DNA from: Leidyana gryllorum EB-2025a | Taxonomy: Eukaryota; Apicomplexa | Assembly: GCA_048772705.1 (NCBI GenBank) | Contig: JBLWGC010000140.1 | Location: 62,001 to 126,000, forward strand | Length of the DNA stretch: 64,000 nucleotides | Reading direction: 5' to 3' | Part shown: positions 45,941 to 55,701 of the stretch, one piece after another | How positions within the stretch are numbered: position 1 is the first letter of the stretch | Layout: every line of letters starts with the position of its first letter | Notes under the pieces: model-generated | Seen by the model: only the letters and a program-made list of their open reading frames with translations | Database searches by the model: none | Told to the model about the DNA's origin: nothing | Translations under genes and position numbers: made by a program

Positions 45941-47030
45941 TCACCCACTCAAGTGCACCTCGCCCTTCACTTCAGCCACCGATATTAACCACTCCAAATC
46001 AACTCCAACTGCCGCTCAATACCAACAAATCACACAAACACACTTACTTCCTTTGGCGCTCAATACCTCCCGCAGCCGTCTCGACCTCGCCTCTTTGAAC
46101 TTGAGACGGTTCAAAGTCGCCTTCAGCCATCGCATACCCACCCGAACCTGATGTATCAACACACTCACACCCGGAACACTCAGCCGCCTCTGTCCCACGA
46201 GCACCTGAGCCCTAACCAATAATTGCTCCAACTGCTTTGCATAGCTCTCATTCTCAAACAGCCTCGGAAACGACGCCTTTGCACTTCCACCCTTCAGACA
46301 CAAATCATACGGACTCTCCTCCAATCGCTCTTTGATCCCACATATCAATCCCTCCAACAACTCGTCCGGTATCAACCGATCCTCCAATGGAATCAACAAC
46401 TCGCCCTCGTCCTCGCCACTCCGGCCCCGCTTCCGCTTACGTTGACACATCTCCCGGTGAACTCGCCGCAAACCGCTCTCCCACCGCCGACTCAACAACT
46501 CCCGAACCGTCAGCACCACCAACGGCGGCTCCGTCCCAACGCTCGTCTGCACCACAATGCGAGACGCAGGAAACACCTCTTCCAGAACTGACACCCTCCT
46601 CAATACCACACACACACACACACTCATCGGCTCACTCACAGTACTCAACCTCTCTTCGATCCAACTTGGCAACGCTCACAGCCCTCCGAACCAAATAGTT
46701 CCGCGGTACCAACGGCACCCGAGTCGCTTCGTACACAACACTCCTTTCCTTCTCCCCCTCTCTTCCGCCGATGACCCCTGCCGCGGCCGCCGCCGCTGAC
46801 TCACTTTCCTCCTCTCCGCCTGGGGGGACCACCACGACTTCTGTCCACCCGGCCGCATCGTTGTTACTCGGCTTCCTGGCCGCTTCCGGCCGCCTCTCCT
46901 TGTAGGACAGCTCCAACAGACATTCCTGAAAGCACTTTACGAATGCCTCGAGCCCCGCACCGCCGCGGCCGCTCTCCACCAATGGTCTCAATATAGTACT
47001 GAGATGAGTTTCCAGTTGCTCCACTGTCAT
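45941..47030 (-). CDS. Unrecognised helical protein
   Basis: Three exons in transcript order: 46636..47030, 46048..46598, 45941..46008 (337 aa). Helical throughout, with a low-complexity Glu/Ser/Ala insert (about 65-85) and a basic CQRKRKRGR cluster that may be a nuclear signal. Notable stretches: DELLEGLICGIKERLEESPY and VRVGMRWLKATLNRLKF. Family not recognised. The exon 2 acceptor reads GAGGAG, so one residue is uncertain, and the last exon could run on. It starts 25 bp after the Patched-like stop. Confidence 0.55.
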
Positions 47031-47055
47031 GCACAACAAACATAAATAACAAAGA

Positions 47056-50000
47056 TCACACCTTCTCCTCTGCTCCAGTGTACGCAGACAAAAGCTTCAA
47101 ACACGGGCAGCCCGCCGGTCTCGATCCATCACACAGTCGACACCCAACACTACGGGATCCCAACCCTCCACTGCTCTCTTTGAAGAAATCCACTGCAGGC
47201 GGAGGCGGTGGCGCCTGAAAACTCTTTCCTCGTCCAATCGTTGGCCGCAAACCCTCCATCAACCGCTTCCCTATCTGCTGCTGCTGATGCTGTGGATGCT
47301 GCTGTTGATGCTGCTGATGCTGTTGATGTCCACCCGAGTATCTTCGCTGCTGCTGCTGCTCGCCACGCTTCACAAACACAAAAGGCCCACACTCCCCCTT
47401 AGACACATCCTCACCACCCCCAACACTCTCAGACGGTCTCACTAACAATAGGAATGCGTCCCTTTCGTGTGTCTGTAGAATGTTTGATGCTGAACTCAAC
47501 GATGGAGAGTGCTCTATGGGAGCCAAGAAAGATCCGCCGCCTCCATTGCTCCCTTCCCAACGGGACAGAGGGGGCGCCGGCAACCGATTGATCTCCTTTA
47601 TCGGGGGACCCGGGAACTCTATCAGCCAAGATGGGTCGGGACAGTGATAAAAGGTCACCAAAACCAATGGGCCCACTGTCGAGGCTCTGAATGATGAATA
47701 CGTCGCCAAACTGCTGGGATCCGGGCCCACTGCCATTCGCACCGGCTGTAAACAAAACCAATGCGACCCTCGCCGATCTGTCAATGACGGACAAATGACT
47801 TCGTTCTCTTTGCTCGCACTCAAACGGTGCTGCCCAATGAAATTCACAATGTCCTTCAACCCCTCCGCGGTCAAAACTCGATCCGCACTCGCGTTTCGGG
47901 TACGCACCAACACCCACGCCCACACTCCTCGCAGACACGCCGGAAACGGTAAACCTCTGCCACCACCGCTCTCTTCTCGCTGAAACGGACCTCTCGCCAA
48001 ACTCGCAGCCATTATACCCAGTGACATGTAACCGACCACACGACAGATTGTCGCCAGCTGCTGATGAATAAATCGATTGTGTTCAGCTTTGCTGCGATCT
48101 GCGTAACGCCTCAGTAATAAACAAAACATCTTCAACAATCGCTCTCGAGCCACCTCAAAGCCACACTGATGCGGACCATTCGCAGTCGCAAAGTCCCAAT
48201 GAAACAGAGCGCCCAAATATTGATACATCCTCACCAACCGACGCTCCAATGGATGAACCAATGAACTCAACAAGAACAGAAACTCCGGAACCATATCAGT
48301 CACATGAATGATCGCCTCCGTGGGCCACTCTGCGTCCACCTCCAATGCCTTTTCGGTCCACGGGTCCAACTCAAACCACTGATCCCAAACCACATTAACC
48401 ACAAACCGCCGCAAACACGCGAACCTGTCGTCCTCCGGTAACGGTAACAGCGTCAATATGTTCTCGCCACCCGTCTTGTTCTCCTGCCACCTGTCCAACA
48501 TTCGAGTCCATTGTGCCAACACAAACTGATCCACCACAGACGCAGCCGCAGTACCGCCGCCGCTCACACTTCCACCATATCGATACGCTTTCCGGTCGGC
48601 CACAGTCACTCGAGGGACCCGAAACGGAGTCTCCAGAAAGTCATCCACCATCACTGTCTCCCCAATACCTTTGCCCAACTCGACTGAAATATACAGAACG
48701 TTGCTGCCGAGGACGACGCCCTCTCGCTCAGTAGGGGCCGCCGCCCTGCCTGACGCCTGCTGCTGCATCAACCTGTACTGTGTCTCCTGAGCCTTCGACC
48801 GGTTAGAAACTGAGGCACCCGGTGCCATGCCGTGCGTCTTTTGACCGGGAGGGAACATCGAGCTGACTTTGGTAGTAATAGATCGCAACTTGGACTGACG
48901 AGATGAGGTCGTCATCTCACCGCCAGACACTCCTGTCGCCGGGCCAGCAGGCTGATCGCCCGTGCCCCCTTCGCCATGATGAGGTAATCTGACAGGCTGG
49001 AAATTGCTGCCGAGTTCAGAGTTCTCACTGCCCGGAATGATCTCAGCTCTCCCACGGGTAGAAGGCTCGCAAACGCTCGAACGTGAGCCAGGAGACCGGT
49101 TGCCATTGGCTCCACTGCGCGTTTCTGCATTGTCTTCAGCAGGATGACGTCGTCGAAAGATCGGAAGAGACCGCGGAACGTCGTCATCTCCATTTCCTCC
49201 CACACTTGAAGAAGGCAACAGTGCCACACTCTCTCGCACAGCTGCCATCGAGCCACCGCCAGTGGACCCAACTTTCTCAATGCCATTGTCCAATGCACCC
49301 CCTTCGCCTCCACTGCCGCCACCGCCACCTGCCTCGCTGACAAATCGGACTCTCGTTCCAGTACTCTGAGTGGGATCCTCAGCCAAACAACGGCTCGATG
49401 TCTTCCTGTGTGAAGCGCTTTGGCTGACGGGCGGGTCAAGAGGCCGTCTGGTGTGCGATTGAGGCTGACTGGCGGCTTTCCGGGAAGCGAAAGGCGGAGA
49501 ACAATTGCCGTTTGTAGACCAATTGGGGTGTGGTATGTGGGTCGGATTCATATCGTTGCTGTGACTCCCATACATAGAGTCCTCTCTGCGAGCAGCTATC
49601 CGTCCGGTAGACAGAGTTTGTCCCGGCGGCACTGGAAGGTCCGGTGGCAATTGGATAACTCTTCGAGTAACGCGTGGTGGGGTTTGGCCCAACAAAGGCA
49701 AGTTGACACGTGGTGTGTGCTGTTCATCAGTTCCACCTGACTTCCGGGACTGCTGACGTGATAAGCTGGCGGGAACAGGAGGACCGCCGATCCCAGGCGG
49801 AGGGGTCCGACTGCTGCACATATCAGGTGGCGAGATACCTGTCCCACCACCGCCACTCTGCGGTCTGTGTCTCACTTCCTCAATGCGGTCAGGCACCTGA
49901 CGGGCTTTGGGAGGCGGGGTGCGGACAGGAACACCTCGAGAACCTGACGGAGGCCGAGGTGGCAGTTGACTCTCTGCGCCACGCGAGGAGGTGGGACGGG

Positions 50001-53000
50001 GAGGCACCATGGAAGCTCGTCGAGCAACTTGCGGTAGAGGGGTACTCGGACTCACAGCCGGAGGTCCATGAGGTGGTGAGATCGGGGGGGGCCCGAGGGT
50101 GGGAGGCTCAACATTCGTTGACCGTCCAGACGCACCACCACGGCAGGACCGGAATGCCGATCGACTGCAACTGTCAACAGTGAAGGGATCAGCGGGTGGT
50201 TGATACATTAGTGGTCTTTCCACCGAAGTATTGCACCGTAATGGGAGTGTCATGCTGGGGCTGGCGTTGTAGACGCTGGGCGACAGAGCTCCGCTCCAAT
50301 GCACCGTTTGGGATGGTATAACATCAGCCGACCTGTCGCCATCTGCTCGGTCAAAGTGCCACTGCCGAGATGGTGGATCGCCACTGGCGTCCAGCCGCTG
50401 CAAATTGCGCACGTGGACCGATGTTTCCACTCGGCGTTTAACCAGCGGCAAGGCTGAACAAGATGGGCCGGCAGTGGCGGCCAGATCGTCTCTGAGAGGG
50501 AAAGGGAACATGTGCCCCGGCCCAACGGTCATTTGTCGATGTAAAATTGGAATCTTGTTGTGATTGTCTTTGACGGTGGGTAGTTGATGGCCGACCGGGC
50601 CTGGAGAGGTGACGCATCGCTCGTGAGATCGATCCACTGGCAGAACTTGCGGCCTGATGTTGGACACTCGTGAAGCTGTCATTTCACCCAAGAACTCTGT
50701 CGTCTGGTTCTCGGCGACCCGAGGCAACACAGAATGCCGCGCAGCACTCGGCTTGGCTCCGGGAGGACCAGACGCCCCCCAGGCCTGCAGGTGCGAGGAC
50801 GGTATCCCAAGAGGTCCCGGCTTTCCATCATGTCCTGGCTGACGACTCATCACGGCGCTGACGGGGTTGGTAGTTGGAACACTCCCGTCGTCCGGTTTTG
50901 TGAATCTGTTGCGATCCATCAAGCTCTGCACTTTGGACGGCGGCACCTTATCATCTGGGCCATACGCGATCATACGATTATTGATGCACAATAACTTTTG
51001 ATCATCTGTAATGGGAGGTTGACTCGGCATCTTCCCCACTTGGGACAGCAGGACTGGAAGAAAGATCAAACCGTGACTGATACCAAAGATAATGACCAGC
51101 ATAAGCATTTTGAAGAAAAGCCGAAAGATGAACGATTGACTGTGCCCAAGAACCATGATGCCAACAATGGTGGAGGCAGCGCCGTGGAAGACTGGTGTGC
51201 CCATCAAGACAACACACTCCGTTGCTCGTAGGTTCCGAGTTCGGCCTATGCAGTGACTGAAGGTGTGACAAATGTGAGCACTGTAATCGATAGAGAAACC
51301 GATGGAAATGACCAATGTAATCATGCTAATCATATTGAGTTTCACGCCCCAGTAGTGCATGAACCCCATGACAGCCACATCAATCAACGTCATGACAAAT
51401 ATGACCAATATGCCACTCGATATCTCAGGAATCAGAATCAGAGCCACAACTAACATACTGATAGTCGCAGTCGTCAGCGAACTGATAACACTGCTCATAA
51501 TCTGCAAATCAGATTCGTAGAAAACCATCATATAGTTCCACGCAATCGCTTTCAATCCACTTGGTTTGTCGCTGCGACGATTTCCACCCGATGGTGGGTC
51601 AACTCTGGAGAGGTAAGCTGCAGGATCATTGAACATCGGACCCGATTTCGGGCGCAGCACACGTGTGCGAACGCTCTGTAATTTTGGTGGTAAGTCAGGG
51701 ACTCTGCTCTCGATGCCCCAGTGGTCCGACACCATCTTTATATCAGTGAAGAAGTCCTTGATTGACTCGGCTTCCTCCGGTGACAGATTGTTGTGATCCT
51801 TCTTTTGATCTTCACCGGGGAAGAGCTTATTCTTCAGCCGCCGGATAACTCCAGGCTTGGGTCCCGTCTTTGGCAATTCTATCCACCGGCCGTCCTCAGT
51901 GGTGGCCAATGAATTGATCTCTTCTATATCACCACGAATTGTCCGCATCCACTGGGCACGTTCCTCTGATGTAGCCATACCGCGGGGCAATAATGTGATC
52001 TTCCAACTGATGAGTTTGTCTCCGTTCCAACTGAAATCCTTCTCAAATTGCTTATATTTAGACCCTCGCACAGAAACGGCGTCTCGCAGCGCTGTCAAGA
52101 AGGTATCTTCATCACCTGAGAGTAAATAAGGCGACAATTCTGGGTCCTCTAACATCCTGAGCATGGGATTGTTCATAAAGACTGTCGATTCTCTCGACTT
52201 GAGCCTCTCATCTAACATGTAGAGTAGTCGGAGTGTTTTGTGATCCCACCATCGTACTTCCCGGTCACCAAAGAAGACGTACACGGGAATATCGAATTGG
52301 CCAAAGTACTGTGCATTCAGATTGTCATAGACCTTCAAATATGATGTATCCGGACTGAGGTCTTTCAACTCCAGTCCCTGCTCGACGTGGGCTATACCAT
52401 AGACCGCAAAGCCAAAGATGATGGCGAAGGCCAGGAACACCAAGAACTTGATATGTGGTTGAAGGAGCCATTTGCAGTAGTAGGAACCGAAGAATGATCT
52501 CCAACTCCTTCCTACGTTCCCAGGAGGCTCGTTGATGAAGCTCGGGTGTTTTGAGGCAATCACAAGACTTCGCAGATCCCTGTTATCTCCCTTCTCGAGG
52601 TAACTCCAGGTAGATTCATTGCGCCTAGCCGGCTCTGAGTTGGGAAAATCTGGCAGTACCACGGCACTCGCAGTGTTGATTGGGACTATCGCGCCCTCTG
52701 TATTGCCTCTAACAGTTCCCTCGGTCACATCAGGGGTCTGGGTGGTCGGCATGGCCGTATGAGGATTCCATTTCAGTTTCCCACTGGCGATCTGCTCAGC
52801 AAGGTATACAGGTGGGTTTGCATTGGCGACCCAAACAACGCCATGTGAGAGCATCATCTGGTAGATAGGATGGGACTTCATCTGACCTAAGGTGAGCATT
52901 CCCGTTGTTTCGGCCATTCGGAATATGGGATCATTCGGAGTCGGTGGGTAGACCCAGTTGCCACTCTGCGTTATCCAGCTCCCCAGTCGCGAGCAGAAAG

Positions 53001-55686
53001 ACATTCGGATCCACTCCTCGCGATTGAAGACCACCGGTGCATAACGGGGATCCAGAACCCAATTGCGGCCCACCTGGTAGCTGACGAGTTCAAAGACGGT
53101 GAGTCGAGACTCCTTGAAGAGGCTGGCCATGATTTGAGCCACAGGGTCCGGAACTGACTGTGTGTTGACCGGGAAGGGGCCAACCGCAAAACTCGTGCGT
53201 TCAGGAACGGGAGTGCCCAGAAAGGCTGATGTGGGGGCGTAGGGAGAAGCGCTCAAATTGGGTATATGACGGAAAGTGGTAACATTGGGTTGTCCATCGG
53301 GCTCCATACTGTAGAAGCGAACAATGCGTTGTTGACGAGCTGACATTGCAATCCCAGATTCACTGTCTATGACCGCCAGACTCGGTCCTCCGCCGCGAGT
53401 ATTGGGAGAATAGCCTCCCAAGGGGAAAGGGGTCCCGTAGTTGCTGGTTTCAGCACACCCGGGACTGTTGTGGATCGGTCCTTCCAATCTGCTGCGAGAG
53501 GCCGAGCGAACAACGGCCTCGGCCAGCTTGAGTCGCTGTACAGCGTTCTGTTTCCGCATCAAGTGCTTCTCCTCCTGCGTGTTGAAGCTGAAACACGATT
53601 GTCTCAGGGCTTCACGTTTCGCGTCCATGCAGACGACGGCCAGGAAGACTGTGAGCTCAAAGAACAGAGAGAAGGCGAGGCCATTCAAGCTGAACAAACA
53701 GAAGTTCCGAATGGAGACGTAGGGCGACTGACATCCGACGCCAAAGGCAATAAGGTTTGTGGCAGTAGTCAAAATGACACTGACACCACAATCTCTCAGA
53801 GTCACACGACACCTCTCTCGTGGTGACCTTTCGCAGTACGCAAGGGAATAGCAATTGATAATGACAAAAATATCATCACAACCGACACCCATAACGAGGA
53901 AAGGAGTGACCAGAGCGGTCGGAACGAATGAGACCTTCATCATCGAAGTGTAGCCAAGACCAGCCGCGACGCCGAAGAGGGACGCCAGAGATCCGGCCAG
54001 AGCACTGATAGCCTTATTTCTGTAGAGGTCCATACTGAAGTTGATGGCCGCAGTGTAACTGATGACAAAGATGAATGTAAAGACGACGAAGATGACATCC
54101 TGAGATTCACTGGTGGATCGACGTAACTCATCATCACGACTTTTGAACGCGTTGACTCCAACCCTTAAACCTCTGTAGTGGCCTCCAGCTTCATTAAAGA
54201 TATCGTAGAAAGTGCTCATCCAAGCAATATTAGGGACAAGAAATTCATCTCGGTCATCCAATTCGTAGATAAAGTGCATCGCCTTCACTTCCTTCACACA
54301 CTCCAAGTCCACAGAGCTCAATGTGGGATTGCTCCCGGGCCCCAATTGCTCGGGAGGATAAAAGAGGGCAGCCAAACGGGTCGGCAACTCACGCCGACAT
54401 CGCTCTGTTCTCATGCCCCCCAGGACGTACTCGGGAACAAAACCCTTCTTCTCCTTATTGAATATATTGCCTCCCAATATATACAATTCTGGTGGACCCT
54501 CATCTCCAATGAGTGCTTTCATTTCCATAACGCCCATCTCAAAGATTGATATCACTGAGCACACATCAAAGGGTCCCATAGCGCAAATGTCTTCGTAGGT
54601 GATCACCGCCTCGTAGTTGTCTTCAACTGGAAACTCGTCGCCCTTCACCAACAATGTGTTGTTGACCTTCCAGGGACCAGCGCTATCGCTGCTGACTAGT
54701 TGTTGATAAGAAGGATTCAAGTCGGAATCTGTCTTTCGAGTCTTCTTTCTGGACCCGGATAATGAACCGTCTAAGGATTTCAGCCGCTCCGTCGCTATCT
54801 CCCACAGTTCCTGTGTTGACAACCCTTTGATCGCGGAACCCTTGTTGTGAGCCGCTGGCGTCGTTGTGGGAGCTTGAGTTGGACGTCCGAAACTAACAGC
54901 GCTCTGGTCCTTGAAGCTAGATGCATTCGGGGGTTCAACCAAAGCAGCTTCTTGAACATCACGTTTCCGACGTCCAGCTGCCAGCATCTGGGGGTGGAGT
55001 CGAGATCGGAACCCAGGAGTGAGTTGTAGAGCAAGGCGTCGGCCAGTTTCAGGTTCCACCAATCGGCCGCGAACAATTTTGTCCAATTCAGCTATACGAT
55101 CAAGATCTTCCCAAGTGAATATATTGCGCCCGGGTGGGTCGGACGTGACTATCATAAAGTTGGCCAAAGATAAGGAATCGGAGAACAGACTATTATGTAC
55201 CAGACCATCATTTTTCGCTTGAGTGTGGGGAAGTGCATAAAGATTTTCGGCACCATCGAGCCAAGTAGCAATACCGGGAATAAATCCAATAACACTGAGA
55301 AGAGCAACAATGCATCCAATTGTGAATGCTAAGACGGAGTGGTCGAAACACCAGACGGCCCAACGACCACACAATTCACCGATCTTCGACACAAAATCCT
55401 CTTTGAACTGGTTGACCTCATGAGCAATGGCTCTGATACCCTGCCGAGGCTTCTCGAAGCTTGTGTCAGTCAGAGGTGGTAGGTTTCGAGCAGGCGCTCG
55501 TGTGTGCACACGCGTCTCGTTGTAGGTAGGCAGTGGCAGAGGCATTGGTGTGCTCGAGCTGACACGCTCAGAAGCCGTCGCGGAGGATGAGATGATGCGC
55601 CCTGTCGGTCGGGGCACATTGGAAGTGGGTTCACTGTCGCTGTATATAGGTATGCCATTTAAGTTGCCAGGTGCCTGTGGCGGCAT
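47056..55686 (-). CDS. Giant Patched/Dispatched-like RND transporter with long C-terminal region
   Basis: Single 8.6-kb exon, 2876 aa. TM1 is near residue 110 (VLAFTIGCIVALLSVIGFI). A large lumenal loop is followed by a sterol-sensing domain (about 540-720): PFLVMGVGCDDIFVIINCYS, with the conserved Asp pair, and a matching second half (about 1400-1560) with IGFSIDYSAHICHTF and a late-TM GHSQSFIFRLFF. Patched-family RND proteins move sterols or lipids using ion gradients. After about residue 1570 comes 700 residues of Pro/Ser/Arg-rich linker, a well-ordered region (about 2310-2600, not recognised), then poly-Gln/His near 2790. Absence of any intron is odd beside intron-rich neighbours. A hidden gene boundary in the linker cannot be excluded. 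Confidence 0.85.
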   Translation of the reverse strand: MPPQAPGNLNGIPIYSDSEPTSNVPRPTGRIISSSATASERVSSSTPMPLPLPTYNETRVHTRAPARNLPPLTDTSFEKPRQGIRAIAHEVNQFKEDFVSKIGELCGRWAVWCFDHSVLAFTIGCIVALLSVIGFIPGIATWLDGAENLYALPHTQAKNDGLVHNSLFSDSLSLANFMIVTSDPPGRNIFTWEDLDRIAELDKIVRGRLVEPETGRRLALQLTPGFRSRLHPQMLAAGRRKRDVQEAALVEPPNASSFKDQSAVSFGRPTQAPTTTPAAHNKGSAIKGLSTQELWEIATERLKSLDGSLSGSRKKTRKTDSDLNPSYQQLVSSDSAGPWKVNNTLLVKGDEFPVEDNYEAVITYEDICAMGPFDVCSVISIFEMGVMEMKALIGDEGPPELYILGGNIFNKEKKGFVPEYVLGGMRTERCRRELPTRLAALFYPPEQLGPGSNPTLSSVDLECVKEVKAMHFIYELDDRDEFLVPNIAWMSTFYDIFNEAGGHYRGLRVGVNAFKSRDDELRRSTSESQDVIFVVFTFIFVISYTAAINFSMDLYRNKAISALAGSLASLFGVAAGLGYTSMMKVSFVPTALVTPFLVMGVGCDDIFVIINCYSLAYCERSPRERCRVTLRDCGVSVILTTATNLIAFGVGCQSPYVSIRNFCLFSLNGLAFSLFFELTVFLAVVCMDAKREALRQSCFSFNTQEEKHLMRKQNAVQRLKLAEAVVRSASRSRLEGPIHNSPGCAETSNYGTPFPLGGYSPNTRGGGPSLAVIDSESGIAMSARQQRIVRFYSMEPDGQPNVTTFRHIPNLSASPYAPTSAFLGTPVPERTSFAVGPFPVNTQSVPDPVAQIMASLFKESRLTVFELVSYQVGRNWVLDPRYAPVVFNREEWIRMSFCSRLGSWITQSGNWVYPPTPNDPIFRMAETTGMLTLGQMKSHPIYQMMLSHGVVWVANANPPVYLAEQIASGKLKWNPHTAMPTTQTPDVTEGTVRGNTEGAIVPINTASAVVLPDFPNSEPARRNESTWSYLEKGDNRDLRSLVIASKHPSFINEPPGNVGRSWRSFFGSYYCKWLLQPHIKFLVFLAFAIIFGFAVYGIAHVEQGLELKDLSPDTSYLKVYDNLNAQYFGQFDIPVYVFFGDREVRWWDHKTLRLLYMLDERLKSRESTVFMNNPMLRMLEDPELSPYLLSGDEDTFLTALRDAVSVRGSKYKQFEKDFSWNGDKLISWKITLLPRGMATSEERAQWMRTIRGDIEEINSLATTEDGRWIELPKTGPKPGVIRRLKNKLFPGEDQKKDHNNLSPEEAESIKDFFTDIKMVSDHWGIESRVPDLPPKLQSVRTRVLRPKSGPMFNDPAAYLSRVDPPSGGNRRSDKPSGLKAIAWNYMMVFYESDLQIMSSVISSLTTATISMLVVALILIPEISSGILVIFVMTLIDVAVMGFMHYWGVKLNMISMITLVISIGFSIDYSAHICHTFSHCIGRTRNLRATECVVLMGTPVFHGAASTIVGIMVLGHSQSFIFRLFFKMLMLVIIFGISHGLIFLPVLLSQVGKMPSQPPITDDQKLLCINNRMIAYGPDDKVPPSKVQSLMDRNRFTKPDDGSVPTTNPVSAVMSRQPGHDGKPGPLGIPSSHLQAWGASGPPGAKPSAARHSVLPRVAENQTTEFLGEMTASRVSNIRPQVLPVDRSHERCVTSPGPVGHQLPTVKDNHNKIPILHRQMTVGPGHMFPFPLRDDLAATAGPSCSALPLVKRRVETSVHVRNLQRLDASGDPPSRQWHFDRADGDRSADVIPSQTVHWSGALSPSVYNASPSMTLPLRCNTSVERPLMYQPPADPFTVDSCSRSAFRSCRGGASGRSTNVEPPTLGPPPISPPHGPPAVSPSTPLPQVARRASMVPPRPTSSRGAESQLPPRPPSGSRGVPVRTPPPKARQVPDRIEEVRHRPQSGGGGTGISPPDMCSSRTPPPGIGGPPVPASLSRQQSRKSGGTDEQHTPRVNLPLLGQTPPRVTRRVIQLPPDLPVPPGQTLSTGRIAARREDSMYGSHSNDMNPTHIPHPNWSTNGNCSPPFASRKAASQPQSHTRRPLDPPVSQSASHRKTSSRCLAEDPTQSTGTRVRFVSEAGGGGGSGGEGGALDNGIEKVGSTGGGSMAAVRESVALLPSSSVGGNGDDDVPRSLPIFRRRHPAEDNAETRSGANGNRSPGSRSSVCEPSTRGRAEIIPGSENSELGSNFQPVRLPHHGEGGTGDQPAGPATGVSGGEMTTSSRQSKLRSITTKVSSMFPPGQKTHGMAPGASVSNRSKAQETQYRLMQQQASGRAAAPTEREGVVLGSNVLYISVELGKGIGETVMVDDFLETPFRVPRVTVADRKAYRYGGSVSGGGTAAASVVDQFVLAQWTRMLDRWQENKTGGENILTLLPLPEDDRFACLRRFVVNVVWDQWFELDPWTEKALEVDAEWPTEAIIHVTDMVPEFLFLLSSLVHPLERRLVRMYQYLGALFHWDFATANGPHQCGFEVARERLLKMFCLLLRRYADRSKAEHNRFIHQQLATICRVVGYMSLGIMAASLARGPFQREESGGGRGLPFPACLRGVWAWVLVRTRNASADRVLTAEGLKDIVNFIGQHRLSASKENEVICPSLTDRRGSHWFCLQPVRMAVGPDPSSLATYSSFRASTVGPLVLVTFYHCPDPSWLIEFPGPPIKEINRLPAPPLSRWEGSNGGGGSFLAPIEHSPSLSSASNILQTHERDAFLLLVRPSESVGGGEDVSKGECGPFVFVKRGEQQQQRRYSGGHQQHQQHQQQHPQHQQQQIGKRLMEGLRPTIGRGKSFQAPPPPPAVDFFKESSGGLGSRSVGCRLCDGSRPAGCPCLKLLSAYTGAEEKV
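47273..47330. repeat. Gln/His codon repeat tract
   Basis: CTG/TTG/ATG triplet-rich tract encoding runs of Gln and His near the C-terminus of the Patched-like protein. A similar tract occurs in the LOTUS gene at 31355-31400. Confidence 0.85.
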
Positions 55687-55701
55687 GACCGAAGGCGAAG
55701 G

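Noticed and set aside
47056-55686. Bacterial origin of the large intronless ORF
   Set aside because: Protein family and base composition fit the surrounding eukaryotic genes; lack of introns alone is weak evidence for transfer.
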